From Streptomyces sp. NRRL F-5135 (lineage in GTDB: Bacteria; Actinomycetota; Actinomycetes; Streptomycetales; Streptomycetaceae): DNA of 64,000 nt. The first letter of the stretch is position 1. Each line of letters begins with the position of its first letter. This document shows positions 52,876 to 61,544 of this stretch, piece by piece. Below the pieces are notes generated by a model that was not told the DNA's origin, made no database searches, and was given only the letters and a program-made list of their open reading frames with translations. The position numbers were made by a program, and so were the translations under genes. The stretch spans positions 372,001 through 436,000 of the forward strand of contig NZ_JOHR01000009.1 in NCBI RefSeq assembly GCF_000719775.1, in the 5' to 3' direction.

Positions 52876-55253
52876 CCGACCGGCCTCCGATCGACGTCCG
52901 CGTCCCGCCGCCGCTGCGTCGGGATCGACCCCGGTGCCTCCACCGCACCCGTCCGGCGCAGCTTCTGCCAGCGCAGCCGGCCACCGGTGAGCGCCGTGAT
53001 CCAGGACTGGAGCAGCACCACGTACATGAGCTGCCGGTAGAGGATCTGCTGGAGGGGCAGCGAGATCAGATGCGTCATGCGCTCCTTGTCGAGCCGGAAG
53101 GCGTACGTCGCGCACACCGCCTGGAGCGCCAGTACACCGAGCCACGCCACGACCGTCTTCTGCGTCGGGCCGAAGACCAGCCCGTACAGCAGGAACACGT
53201 CGATCAGCGGGGCCAGCAGGGGCGCCAGCACCATGAACAGCGAGACCAGCGGCAGCCCGACCCGGCCGAAGCGCCCCGAGGGGCCGCGTTCGACGAGGGC
53301 GCGGCGGTGCTTCCAGATCGCCTGCATCGTGCCGTAGCTCCAGCGGTACCGCTGGGACCACAGTTGCTGAACGGACTCCGGCGCCTCGGTCCAGGCGCGG
53401 GCGCGCTCGGCGTAGACGACCTCCCAGCCGTCGCGGTGCATCGCCATGGTGATGTCGGTGTCCTCGGCGAGGGTGTCCTCGCTCATCCCGCCGACCCGCT
53501 CCAGCGCCTGCCGCCGGAAGGCCCCGACCGCGCCGGGGATGGTCGGCATGCAGCGCAGGACGTCGTACATCCGGCGGTCCAGGTTGAAGCCCATCACATA
53601 CTCGATGTGCTGCCAGGCGCCGATGAGGGTGTCGCGGTTGCCGACCTTGGCGTTGCCCGCGACCGCGCCCACGCGCGGGTCGCCGAAGGGCTGCACCAGC
53701 TCGCGCACCGTGGACGGTTCGAAGACGGTGTCGCCGTCCATCATCACGATCAGGTCGTACCGGGCGTGCGCGATGCCGTTGTTGAGCGCGGCCGGCTTGC
53801 CGCTGTTCTGCTGGCGCACGACACGGACGTTCGGCAGCCACAGCTCCTCGACGATGTCCGCCGTCCCGTCCGACGAGCCGTCGTCGATGACGATGACCTC
53901 GATCGGATGGTCGCTCGCCATCAGGGAGCGCACCGTGTTGGCTATGCACTCGCGCTCGTTGTACGCGGGGACCAGCACCGTCACCGGTTCGGTCACGGGC
54001 GCGCCCCAGCTGAAGTCCCGCCGGCGCACCTTGCGGGCGTGCAGGAACGAGAGCAGCAGCATCAGGCCGAACCGGCCCATGACGAGCACCCCGATCACGG
54101 CGAGCCCGCCGACCAGCACGCCGGTGAGGTCCTCGGAGAGGGTGACGGCCGCGATCCACGCCTTGCCCTTCCACAGGTCCGCGCCCGCGACCTCGGTGTG
54201 GGCGCTGGGGGCGCCCAGGGCCTCGGTGAGGTTGCTGAAGGCGTACCCCCGCTTCTGCATGTCCGGCAGGAAGCGGTCCAGGGCCTCGACGGTCTGCGCG
54301 CGGTTGCCGCCCGAGTCGTGCATCAGCACGATCGAGCCCTTGGTGCCCTCGGGCGTGGCCCGCCGGATGATCTCGTCGACGCCGGGACGCTTCCAGTCCT
54401 CGCTGTCCGTGTGGTTGAGCACGGTGATGTAGCCGAGGCTGCCGATGTACTGCGTGACCGGCCAGGACTTGTTGTCCATGGCGGACGAGAAGGAGGAGTA
54501 CGGCGGTCGGAAGAGCGAGGTCCGCACCCCGGCCGCGCCCGCGAGGACCAGCTGGTTCTGCGACAGCTCCCAGTCGATGCGCTCCTTGGTCTGGTACGCG
54601 AGGTCGGGGTGGTTGAAGGTGTGCAGGCCGACCTCGTGGCCCTCGTCCACCATCCGCCTGACCAGGTCCGGATAACGGGAGGCCATGGTGCCCGTGACGA
54701 AGAAGACCCCGTGCGCGTTGTACTGCTTGAGCTTGTCGAGGACCTTGGGGGTCCATTCGGGGTCGGGGCCGTCGTCGAAGGTGATGACCAGCTTGTGGTC
54801 GGGGATCGTCAGCGCGCGTGCGTCGCCGGAACCGCGTGCGTCGATGACCGGGCCGCCCTTGAGGATCCGTTCGGGCACCTGGTCGGTGGCGGCCGGTGGG
54901 CGGATGCGGTGGTCGGCCAGGATCTCGCTGTGCACGTATCCGCGCAGCATCAGCATGGCGAGCAGGGCGACGAGGATGAGGGAGGGCAGCAGGTACCGCA
55001 TGGGGAGCCGACGCCGTTTCACCCGCTGCGCGGACGCTTTGCGCCGGGCCGCCTTCCGGCCGCCCGTCGGCGGGACGGGCGTGCCTGTCTGCGAGGGGAA
55101 GGACATGTCCGCGGGTGTACCGGAGGCCGGTGTGCCGGAGGCGGCCCAGCCGGCCCCATGTCCGCCGGCCCCATGTCTGCCGGCCCCATGTCTGCCGGAC
55201 ACCGGCCCGTCTCCGTCGTCGCGCCGACGGGCGCCTCTTCCGGTGGGGGTCAT
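52872..55253 (-). CDS. matB: Bifunctional polysaccharide deacetylase / family 2 glycosyltransferase
   Basis: It is predicted to make and partly deacetylate a beta-1,6-GlcNAc-type exopolysaccharide. The protein has 793 residues. After a repetitive Gly/His leader and one TM helix (YLLPSLILVALLAMLMLRG), a NodB (CE4) domain shows TFDDGPDPEWTP, HTFNHPD and RPPYSSFS (about 170-350). A second TM segment leads to a GT2 domain with VPAYNERECIANT, VIDDGSSDGT, MMDGDTVFEP, EDTDITMAM and QRYRW (about 440-700). C-terminal TM helices follow. ATG 55253 directly abuts the upstream stop. An ATG at 55106 is an alternative that skips the repeats. Confidence 0.9.
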   Translation of the reverse strand: MTPTGRGARRRDDGDGPVSGRHGAGRHGAGGHGAGWAASGTPASGTPADMSFPSQTGTPVPPTGGRKAARRKASAQRVKRRRLPMRYLLPSLILVALLAMLMLRGYVHSEILADHRIRPPAATDQVPERILKGGPVIDARGSGDARALTIPDHKLVITFDDGPDPEWTPKVLDKLKQYNAHGVFFVTGTMASRYPDLVRRMVDEGHEVGLHTFNHPDLAYQTKERIDWELSQNQLVLAGAAGVRTSLFRPPYSSFSSAMDNKSWPVTQYIGSLGYITVLNHTDSEDWKRPGVDEIIRRATPEGTKGSIVLMHDSGGNRAQTVEALDRFLPDMQKRGYAFSNLTEALGAPSAHTEVAGADLWKGKAWIAAVTLSEDLTGVLVGGLAVIGVLVMGRFGLMLLLSFLHARKVRRRDFSWGAPVTEPVTVLVPAYNERECIANTVRSLMASDHPIEVIVIDDGSSDGTADIVEELWLPNVRVVRQQNSGKPAALNNGIAHARYDLIVMMDGDTVFEPSTVRELVQPFGDPRVGAVAGNAKVGNRDTLIGAWQHIEYVMGFNLDRRMYDVLRCMPTIPGAVGAFRRQALERVGGMSEDTLAEDTDITMAMHRDGWEVVYAERARAWTEAPESVQQLWSQRYRWSYGTMQAIWKHRRALVERGPSGRFGRVGLPLVSLFMVLAPLLAPLIDVFLLYGLVFGPTQKTVVAWLGVLALQAVCATYAFRLDKERMTHLISLPLQQILYRQLMYVVLLQSWITALTGGRLRWQKLRRTGAVEAPGSIPTQRRRDADVDRRPVG
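55150..55197. repeat. 15-bp tandem repeat in matB leader
   Basis: Three units of the type GCCGGCCCCATGTCT lie head to tail in the first codons of the deacetylase/glycosyltransferase gene. They encode a GRHGA/GGHGA repeat on the minus strand. Confidence 0.8.
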
Positions 55254-56108
55254 CTACTGTGCGCCTTCCGCGGCCAGGGCCTGGTTGTTCAGCTGTGGTG
55301 GCGATGTCTGCACGGGGTCGCCCGATTCACCCGGATCCGGGCTGTTCGACGGGGACGGCGGCGGCGACGGGTCACCGTCGCCCGTTCCGCCGGGCCCCGT
55401 GTCCGGGTCACCGCCGGGCGGTGGTGATGTGTCGGAGCCGGGCTTCTCCTCCCCCTCCCCGGGCGGCGGGGCGTCCGGGGCGGTCGGGCCGCCCGCCCCC
55501 GGGTCCGGCTGCCGGTCGGGGCCGGGGGTGACGCCGCCGGTGGACTCCCGCGCGATCTCGCCGCCCGCCGCCGGGTCCGTCGCGGAGGGCGAGGCGTCCG
55601 GGGCGCCGGGCGCCCCGGAGAGGGAGGCGCCGACCGTGGGCGTGGGCTGTATCTCTACGGTCTCCGACCTGCCCTTTTCCTCGGCGAGACCGGGTATCGG
55701 AAGCCAGGGCGCGCTGGAGTTCCCGCCGAGCAGGGTGCCTATCACCGTCATCGCGTAACCGGCGCAGGCGAGGGTGATGACCCAGCCGGCCCGCCGGAAT
55801 TTCTTGCTCCGGCGACCGCTGGCGTCGACGAAGACCGGGCCGTCGGCGTCCCCGGGGGCGGCGGCGGCCGGTGGTGCCGCACCGATCTCGACCCGCTGTT
55901 CGTCCCTGTTCCGCGGCTCACTCCCGACCCGCTGCTCGCTCCGCGACCCGTCGCCCACCATCGGCAGGGGACGCGTCCGGTCGGGCGGGCCGGAGTGGAG
56001 ACGCCCCCGGACATCCAGTTCCACGGTGACGTCATTCGGCTCATGCGTATGCCCATCACGGGCGTCTTCAGGCCAATTATCCACAGGTGTACGCACATCC
56101 CCCACCAC
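55254..56108 (-). CDS. Single-pass membrane protein, first gene of mat operon
   Basis: The protein has 284 residues. A cytoplasmic hydrophilic part of about 105 residues is followed by a basic border (GRRSKKFRRAG) and one TM helix (WVITLACAGYAMTVIGTLLG). A Pro/Gly/Asp-rich extracytoplasmic tail follows. No catalytic motif is seen. Its stop is immediately followed by the matB ATG, so it belongs to the same operon and may scaffold the polysaccharide synthase (inference). Confidence 0.78.
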   Translation of the reverse strand: MVGDVRTPVDNWPEDARDGHTHEPNDVTVELDVRGRLHSGPPDRTRPLPMVGDGSRSEQRVGSEPRNRDEQRVEIGAAPPAAAAPGDADGPVFVDASGRRSKKFRRAGWVITLACAGYAMTVIGTLLGGNSSAPWLPIPGLAEEKGRSETVEIQPTPTVGASLSGAPGAPDASPSATDPAAGGEIARESTGGVTPGPDRQPDPGAGGPTAPDAPPPGEGEEKPGSDTSPPPGGDPDTGPGGTGDGDPSPPPSPSNSPDPGESGDPVQTSPPQLNNQALAAEGAQ

Positions 56109-56640
56109 TTAATGACATGGGCGCACGCATGAACGGCTGGTTACTCCACCGGTCAGGTTCCCCAACCCGAACCGGCCGCCCCCCTGTCACTCCGCACCCG
56201 GGAGATGAATGTAGCGCACGCCGTTGACAGCCGAGTTCCGCTTCACGAGTTGCCGTACGCCCTCCCGGGAGCCGTGGTAGGGAACAGGCTCCCCGGAGTA
56301 CGGACCAACCGGCCCTCCTGTTCAGCCAGTTCGCCGGCCGCCGTACGCAGCGCGATCAGTCCTGGGTGACCGCTCCCCGTGCGCCGCGCCAGGGGCGCCG
56401 GCGAGAGCGGTACGGGGGCGGTCGGCGGGCGCGGCACTGTGTCGGGCATCACCGGGAACTCCACGACGGCCGGCGGCGAATTGCGGTGGTTCGCCCTCAC
56501 TCGCCGGATTTCCGCGGTCCCCACCGCCATGGGCGCCGGTGGCGCGATCTCGATGCCGTACCCCGCGCGAAGTCGAACAGGCCACGTGGCACCGGCCGCG
56601 TTTCGGCGCGAACGTGAGCCGCATGTGAGCCGCACACGAC
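56109..56640. other. Intergenic region between mat operon and ssrA terminator
   Basis: The 532 bases should include the mat promoter in the AT-richer first 60 bases. A 130-codon minus-strand frame (56243-56635) has one VVEFPV stretch reminiscent of DUF6879, but no other similarity. I do not call it a gene. Confidence 0.45.
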
Positions 56641-56675
56641 GAAGGTCCCGCAGCCACCAGGGCTGCGGGACCTTC
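56641..56675 (-). terminator. Terminator of ssrA
   Basis: GAAGGTCCCGCAGCC pairs perfectly with GGCTGCGGGACCTTC around ACCAG, 17 bases beyond the tmRNA 3' end. Confidence 0.85.
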
Positions 56676-56691
56676 GCTCACATGGGAATTG

Positions 56692-57075
56692 TGGAGATGG
56701 CGGGAATCGAACCCGCGTCCAACGGTGCGGAACCAGGGCTTCTCCGAGCGCAGTCCGCTGCGATTTTCTCGGCCCCGGAGATCACACGGACAAGTCTCCG
56801 ACGGGCTCAGTCACTGTTTGGTTTCCCTGTACACCCCGTGACCGGGCGTACAGGTTTAGTTCCCTAGCTGATGCCAGGATCCGGGTCGGGAACAACCCCG
56901 GGCTGACACTCCGCAGAGTCTTCGCTAGCTGCTAATTAGGCAGCGAGGGCGAAGGCGGAGGAATCGCGCTTGGAATTGGCGATTATTGTTTGCGACATAT
57001 GGTTAACGAGATCATTGCCGCTTCCTCGGCTCGCTTCCCCTGCTTCGACATCCGCTGTCGAAACCGATCATCCCC
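56692..57075 (-). ncRNA. ssrA: tmRNA (transfer-messenger RNA)
   Basis: tmRNA rescues stalled ribosomes together with SmpB. The 5' GGGGATG at 57075 pairs with CATCTCC at the 3' end to form the acceptor stem. The T-arm GCGGGTTCGATTCCCGC is adjacent. The tag frame (56939-56980, stop TAA 56936-56938) reads ANSKRDSSAFALAA. The 3' CCA is not encoded, since the discriminator is followed by CAATTC. Length is about 384 bases. It lies 168 bases downstream of smpB on the same strand. Confidence 0.95.
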
Positions 57076-57243
57076 ATGTTGATTTTTCAAATGTGCCCGG
57101 TCGGCCCGGGCACGCACACCCGCTGTGAGGTGCGAGTCCATCGTACGTGAACAACGCACGACGATGCCAGCCTATTTCCGCGCGGCCGTCCCCGCCGACG
57201 GGCCGGACGGAACCGTCCCGAGCGGCCGCGGCCGGGCCCGCGC

Positions 57244-57723
57244 TCAGGCCCGCTGCCGCCGCCGCACCGCCGAGATCGCCCGCTCCGCCTCGCGCCGGTC
57301 CTGCTTCTCCCGCAGCGTCTGGCGCTTGTCGTACTCCTTCTTGCCCTTCGCCAGCGCGATCTCGACCTTGGCCCGGCCGTCCTTGAAGTACAGGGCGAGC
57401 GGCACGATCGTGTGACCCGTCTCCTGCGACTTGGACTCCAGCTTGTCGATCTCCAGCCGGTGCATCAGCAGCTTCCGCTTGCGCCGGGCGCTGTGGTTGG
57501 TCCAGGTCCCCTGGCTGTACTCGGGCACGTGCACGTTGTGCAGCCATGCCTCGTGCCCGTCGATCTGCACGAAACCGTCCACCAGCGAGGCGCGTCCCTG
57601 GCGCAGGGACTTCACCTCCGTGCCCATCAGCACGAGACCGCACTCGTATGTGTCGAGAATGTGGTAGTCGTGCCGTGCCTTCTTGTTCTGCGCGATGAGT
57701 TTGCGCCCTTTTTCCTTCGCCAT
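57244..57723 (-). CDS. smpB: SsrA-binding protein SmpB
   Basis: SmpB delivers tmRNA to stalled ribosomes. The protein has 159 residues, full-length for the family: [44 protein letters not shown], and a basic C-terminal tail ([21 protein letters not shown]) that enters the mRNA channel. Start ATG 57723 (MAKEKGRK). It is directly upstream of ssrA. Confidence 0.97.
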   Translation of the reverse strand: MAKEKGRKLIAQNKKARHDYHILDTYECGLVLMGTEVKSLRQGRASLVDGFVQIDGHEAWLHNVHVPEYSQGTWTNHSARRKRKLLMHRLEIDKLESKSQETGHTIVPLALYFKDGRAKVEIALAKGKKEYDKRQTLREKQDRREAERAISAVRRRQRA

Positions 57724-57792
57724 AGTCCCGCCATTTTCGCACCCCGGCGCAACTTCTTTTCACCGGTCGGCCCGGGGCGCGCGGCGCTCACC

Positions 57793-59076
57793 TCACGGTG
57801 TGACGCCGAGACCGCCGAGCACCGTCCTGGCGTGCTCCTGCACGCCCTCCCTGACCGCGAGGTCGGGGGCGACGCCCCGGCCGTCCACGGCGTGACCGGC
57901 CGGCGTGCGGTAATGGCCGACGGTCAGCTCGGCCACCGAGCCGTCCGCGAGCTTGCTGGGCATCTGGACCGAGCCCTTGCCGAAGGTGCGCGAGCCCACG
58001 GTCACCGCCCGGCCACGGTCCTGGAGGGCGCCGGTGAGCAGTTCGGCGGCGCTCATCGTGCCGCCGTCGACCAGGACGACCAGGGGCCGGTCGGTGTCCC
58101 CGCCGGGCCTCGCGTACAGGGCGCGCTGCTCCCCGCCCACGTCGTACGTGGCGACCAGCCCGCCGTCGAGGAAGGCGGAAGCCGCCTCGACGGCCTCGGA
58201 CACCAGCCCGCCGCCGTTGCCCCGCAGGTCGAGCACGACACCGGTGCCCTCGGGGGCGTCGCGGACCACGTCCCGGACCCGCTCGCCCGTACCCCGTGTG
58301 AACGACTCGACCCTGATGCGCAGCGCCCCGCCCTCGATCCTGCCGACGGAGACGGATTCGGTGCTCAGCCGGGCCCGGCGCAGGCTCTCGGTCCAGCGCC
58401 GGCCGTCCCGCTCCAGACCGACCCGGACGAGGGTGCCGGCGGCGGCCTCGGAGCCCGGGCCGTCCCCCGTACCGGCGCCGGGGACGGCCTCGCCCCTCAG
58501 CAGCGCCATGACCTCCGTGACGGGCCTCTTCGCGACGCTCGCGCCGTCCACGGTCCTGATGGTGTCCCCCGGCCCGATGCCGGACCTGGCCGCGGGGCCC
58601 CCGGGCTGCACCCGGGTCACTTCCACGAGCCCGCCGAGGGTGCGCCTGCCCCAGAGCCCGACACCGGTGTACTCGCCGTCGAGGGCCTGCTCGAACTCCT
58701 CGTACTCCTTCTTGTCGTACACGGCGCCCCAGCGGTCGCCGCTGCGGCTGACGACCTCCTCGGCCGCCTCCGTGGGGGACTTGCCCTCCGCCAGGGCCTT
58801 GGCCGCGGCTCTGGTGACCTCCTCGGGGACGGCCGTCCCCGAGCCCGGGCCCGTACCGTCACGGCCGCCGACGCCCGCCCTCGAGGCGGCGTTCGCGCGC
58901 TCGGCGGAGGCGTCCTCCTCCCGGGGCAGGGAGTTCGTCGCCGCGCCCGTCGCGAGCACGCTCGCGAAGACCAACGTCAGAACCGCCCCGCGGCCCAGCC
59001 CCTGGGCCCTGCCCCTCGGTCTTCGCGGGCCCCGCGCTGAACAACGGGGCCGTTCGTGCGACTCTGAGCCCGCCAT
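57793..59076 (-). CDS. S41-family (CtpA-like) secreted peptidase
   Basis: The protein has 427 residues. After a basic leader, a signal-anchor (AVLTLVFASVLATGA) leads to a helical region. A PDZ domain follows (GLVEVTRVQPGGPAARSGIGPGDTI, about 150-215), then the S41 core. The serine nucleophile is in VDGGTMSAAELL and the lysine base in VGSRTFGKGSVQ. These proteases act outside the membrane on C-termini of envelope proteins. The conserved place between ftsX and smpB fits the SCO2967-type gene (recalled). It has the same orientation as ftsX and is separated by 69 bases. Confidence 0.9.
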   Translation of the reverse strand: MAGSESHERPRCSARGPRRPRGRAQGLGRGAVLTLVFASVLATGAATNSLPREEDASAERANAASRAGVGGRDGTGPGSGTAVPEEVTRAAAKALAEGKSPTEAAEEVVSRSGDRWGAVYDKKEYEEFEQALDGEYTGVGLWGRRTLGGLVEVTRVQPGGPAARSGIGPGDTIRTVDGASVAKRPVTEVMALLRGEAVPGAGTGDGPGSEAAAGTLVRVGLERDGRRWTESLRRARLSTESVSVGRIEGGALRIRVESFTRGTGERVRDVVRDAPEGTGVVLDLRGNGGGLVSEAVEAASAFLDGGLVATYDVGGEQRALYARPGGDTDRPLVVLVDGGTMSAAELLTGALQDRGRAVTVGSRTFGKGSVQMPSKLADGSVAELTVGHYRTPAGHAVDGRGVAPDLAVREGVQEHARTVLGGLGVTP

Positions 59077-59145
59077 GGCGCCGAGTCTAGGACAACGGGG
59101 GCCTTACGGACGGCGCTTGTGACCCCTCGCACCGGGCGGGACTTG

Positions 59146-60066
59146 TCACACCCGGAGGTACTTGCGCAGCGCCAGGAAGGCCGCCAGAGCGGGCATCAGC
59201 AGACCGATGACGATCACGAGCGGAAGCTTGGTCAGCACCGCGTCCCAGCCGATGAAGTTGACCAACTGCATCTTGTCGGCGAGGGCGAAGCCGTTGTCGA
59301 TGATGAAGTAGCGGCCCAGGAGCAGGAAGACGCAGGCCACGACGCCGCCGATCAGCCCGGCCACCGCCGCCTCCAGGATGAACGGCATCTGGATGTAGAA
59401 GCTGGAGGCGCCGACGAGCCGCATGATCCCGGTCTCACGCCGACGGCTGAACGCGGACACGCGCACGGTGTTGACGATGAGCATCAACGCGATCACGAGC
59501 ATCAGGCCCATCACGAGCAGCGCCGCGATGTTCATGCTCCGCATCAGGTTGAACAGGTTCTCCAGGATGTCCCGCTGGTCCTGGACCGACTCGACGCCGT
59601 CCCGGCCCTCGAAGGCGGTGGCCACCACCTTGTACTTCTCGGGGTCCTTGAGCTTGACCCGGAAGGACTCCGGCATCTGGTCCGGGGTGATCGTGCCGGC
59701 GATGGGCGAGTCGCCGTACCGCTCCTTGTAGTGCTTGTACGCCTCGTCGGACGTCTCGTAGTGGACGGTCTCGACGATGTCCGACATCTTGTCGAGGTCG
59801 GCCTCGATCTCCTTCTTCTGCTCGCCGGTGACGGCACCCTTCGCGCACTTGGGCGTGGTCGTCGCGTCGGTCTTGTTGCAGAGGTAGATGGAGACGTTGA
59901 CCTTGTCGTACCAGTACCCCTTCATCGCGTTGACCTGGTCGCTCACCAGCAGCGCGGCGCCGAACAGGGCGAGCGAGAGGGCCACGGAGACGACGACCGC
60001 GAAGGTCATCGTGAGGTTTCGGCGGAGACCGACGCCGATCTCCGACAGGACGAACTGGGCGCGCAT
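59146..60066 (-). CDS. ftsX: Cell division protein FtsX
   Basis: FtsX is the membrane part of the FtsEX complex, which links division or growth to peptidoglycan hydrolase activation. The protein has 306 residues: TM1 near 25-45 (FAVVVSVALSLALFGAALL), an extracytoplasmic domain of about 120 residues containing two cysteines (CNKTD, PKCAKG), then three TM helices (IAALLVMGLMLVIALMLI). The end LALRKYLRV is typical. It lies downstream of ftsE but 110 bases apart, which is unusual since these genes often overlap. Confidence 0.95.
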   Translation of the reverse strand: MRAQFVLSEIGVGLRRNLTMTFAVVVSVALSLALFGAALLVSDQVNAMKGYWYDKVNVSIYLCNKTDATTTPKCAKGAVTGEQKKEIEADLDKMSDIVETVHYETSDEAYKHYKERYGDSPIAGTITPDQMPESFRVKLKDPEKYKVVATAFEGRDGVESVQDQRDILENLFNLMRSMNIAALLVMGLMLVIALMLIVNTVRVSAFSRRRETGIMRLVGASSFYIQMPFILEAAVAGLIGGVVACVFLLLGRYFIIDNGFALADKMQLVNFIGWDAVLTKLPLVIVIGLLMPALAAFLALRKYLRV

Positions 60067-60072
60067 GGCGTC

Positions 60073-60112
60073 CTTTCAGCTTTCAGCTTTCCGCTTTTGA
60101 TTCAGCTTTGAT
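60073..60112. repeat. AT-rich TTTCAGC repeats between ftsE and ftsX
   Basis: The short unit TTTCAGC or CAGCTTT recurs four to five times imperfectly in the ftsE-ftsX gap. It is directly upstream of the ftsX ribosome-binding region on the minus strand (GAAAGGACGCC before the ATG), and is locally poor in GC. Confidence 0.55.
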
Positions 60113-60176
60113 GCTCGATGCCGGGCGCTCGCGCATCGCGCACGCGGTACGCGGCCCATGCCCGCCGCCGGGCGGC

Positions 60177-60866
60177 TCAGTGCTGGTAGCCGTAGACGCC
60201 GCGGGCCTGGTCACGCACCAGTCGGCCCTTCTCCAGCTCGATCACGCGCTTGCGCATCTGGTCGACGATGTTCTGGTCGTGGGTCGCCATCACGACGGTC
60301 GTGCCCGTACGGTTGATGCGGTCCAGCAGCTTCATGATGCCGACGGAGGTCTGCGGGTCGAGGTTGCCGGTCGGCTCGTCCGCGATCAGCAGCATCGGCC
60401 GGTTGACGAACGCCCGCGCGATCGCGACGCGCTGCTGCTCACCGCCGGACAGCTCGCCGGGCATCCGGTCCTCCTTGCCGCCGAGGCCGACGAGGTCGAG
60501 GACCTGGGGGACGGACTTGCGGGTCTCGCCACGGGACTTGCCGATGACCTCCTGGGCGAACGCCACGTTCTCCGCGACGGTCTTGTTCGGCAGCAGCCGG
60601 AAGTCCTGGAAGACCGTGCCGAGCTGGCGGCGCATCTGCGGCACCTTCCAGTTGGACAGCCGGGCGAGATCCTTGCCGAGGACGTGCACAATGCCATGAG
60701 TGGCACGTTCCTCACGGAGGAGAAGTCTCAGGAAGGTCGACTTCCCGGAACCGGACGAGCCGACCAGGAAGACGAACTCCCCCTTCTCTACTTCGAGGGA
60801 GACGTCACGCAGGGCGGGACGGTTCTGCTTCGGATAGGTCTTGGAGACGTTGTCGAATCGGATCAC
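60177..60866 (-). CDS. ftsE: Cell division ATP-binding protein FtsE
   Basis: FtsE is the ABC-type ATPase of FtsEX. The protein has 229 residues. Walker A is [14 protein letters not shown], the Q-loop region is [11 protein letters not shown], the signature is [17 protein letters not shown], Walker B is [13 protein letters not shown] and the switch is [12 protein letters not shown] start at 60866 ([13 protein letters not shown]) is standard for the family. Confidence 0.97.
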   Translation of the reverse strand: MIRFDNVSKTYPKQNRPALRDVSLEVEKGEFVFLVGSSGSGKSTFLRLLLREERATHGIVHVLGKDLARLSNWKVPQMRRQLGTVFQDFRLLPNKTVAENVAFAQEVIGKSRGETRKSVPQVLDLVGLGGKEDRMPGELSGGEQQRVAIARAFVNRPMLLIADEPTGNLDPQTSVGIMKLLDRINRTGTTVVMATHDQNIVDQMRKRVIELEKGRLVRDQARGVYGYQH

Positions 60867-61188
60867 GGAGGCACCAGGGTCGGCCGGGAGTAGGTGAGCG
60901 AGACCTTACGCGAAGCGGAGAGGGCCGCGCAGTCGGCGTCCGCGGTTACCACCCGGACACGGGACCGGCTTGGGCGATTTGTCATGGATACGGTACGGGC
61001 TCCGGCGGAGGCACCCGTGGCGGGATCCGGACGGCCGCGCCGAAAGCGCGGGGAACTGGCACAGTGGAGGAGGGAACCGTCGTGTTTCCCGGAGCGTTGA
61101 GCGGAGTGACAGTGCCCCTGACAGCACTGACAGGACCGGCAGGACCGACAGGACCGACAGCTCCGCCGCGCGGTGAGGAGGAAAGCGC
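60867..61188. other. Divergent intergenic region
   Basis: This is 322 bases between ftsE (minus) and the small membrane protein (plus). It contains a short imperfect GACAGGACCG repeat near 61.12-61.16 kb. The promoters for both are expected here. No gene is seen. Confidence 0.5.
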
Positions 61189-61383
61189 ATGACCTATGAC
61201 CGATTGGTGTGCGCCAACTGCGCGGGGCCGGTCACCGAGGGCAGGTGCCGGGTGTGCCGGGCCCACCGGGAGCGGTTGCAGCAGCAGGGCCCCCTGGGCT
61301 CCCTGAGCCCGGTGGCGCTGCTGACGCTGGTGGTGCTGCTCATGGCGGCGGTGGCGCTGGTGGCGGCGCACCAGCCCGCCTGA
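61189..61383 (+). CDS. Small zinc-ribbon membrane protein
   Basis: The protein has 64 residues. The N-terminal half carries four cysteines in a ribbon pattern (VCANCAGPVTEGRCRVCRAH). The C-terminal half is one hydrophobic helix (VALLTLVVLLMAAVALVAA). A GTGAGGAGGAAAG ribosome site lies just upstream of the ATG, and a strong terminator follows 13 bases after the stop, which supports it as a real gene. The function is unknown. Confidence 0.8.
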   Translation: MTYDRLVCANCAGPVTEGRCRVCRAHRERLQQQGPLGSLSPVALLTLVVLLMAAVALVAAHQPA

Positions 61384-61396
61384 GACGCGGCAACGG

Positions 61397-61431
61397 GAAG
61401 GGCCCGGACGCTCATGGCGTCCGGGCCCTTC
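61397..61431 (+). terminator. Hairpin terminator
   Basis: GAAGGGCCCGGACGC pairs perfectly over 15 bases with its reverse complement around TCATG, directly after the small membrane protein gene. Confidence 0.88.
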
Positions 61432-61544
61432 GTGCGACTGGCTTCGTGCGACCGATTCGCCGCGCCTCACCGCGTCACCGCAGGGGCCGCCGCGTACCTA
61501 GGCGCGGGAAGCACCTAGGTACGCGGGGCACCCGGCGTACGTCG

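Noticed and set aside
53070..55427. Long plus-strand open frame opposite the mat genes
   Set aside because: It mirrors the codon structure of the deacetylase/glycosyltransferase gene and contains no recognisable domain.
56243..56635. 130-codon minus-strand frame before ssrA with a VVEFPV stretch like DUF6879
   Set aside because: Only six residues resemble the family, the rest does not align, and there is no ribosome site or operon context.
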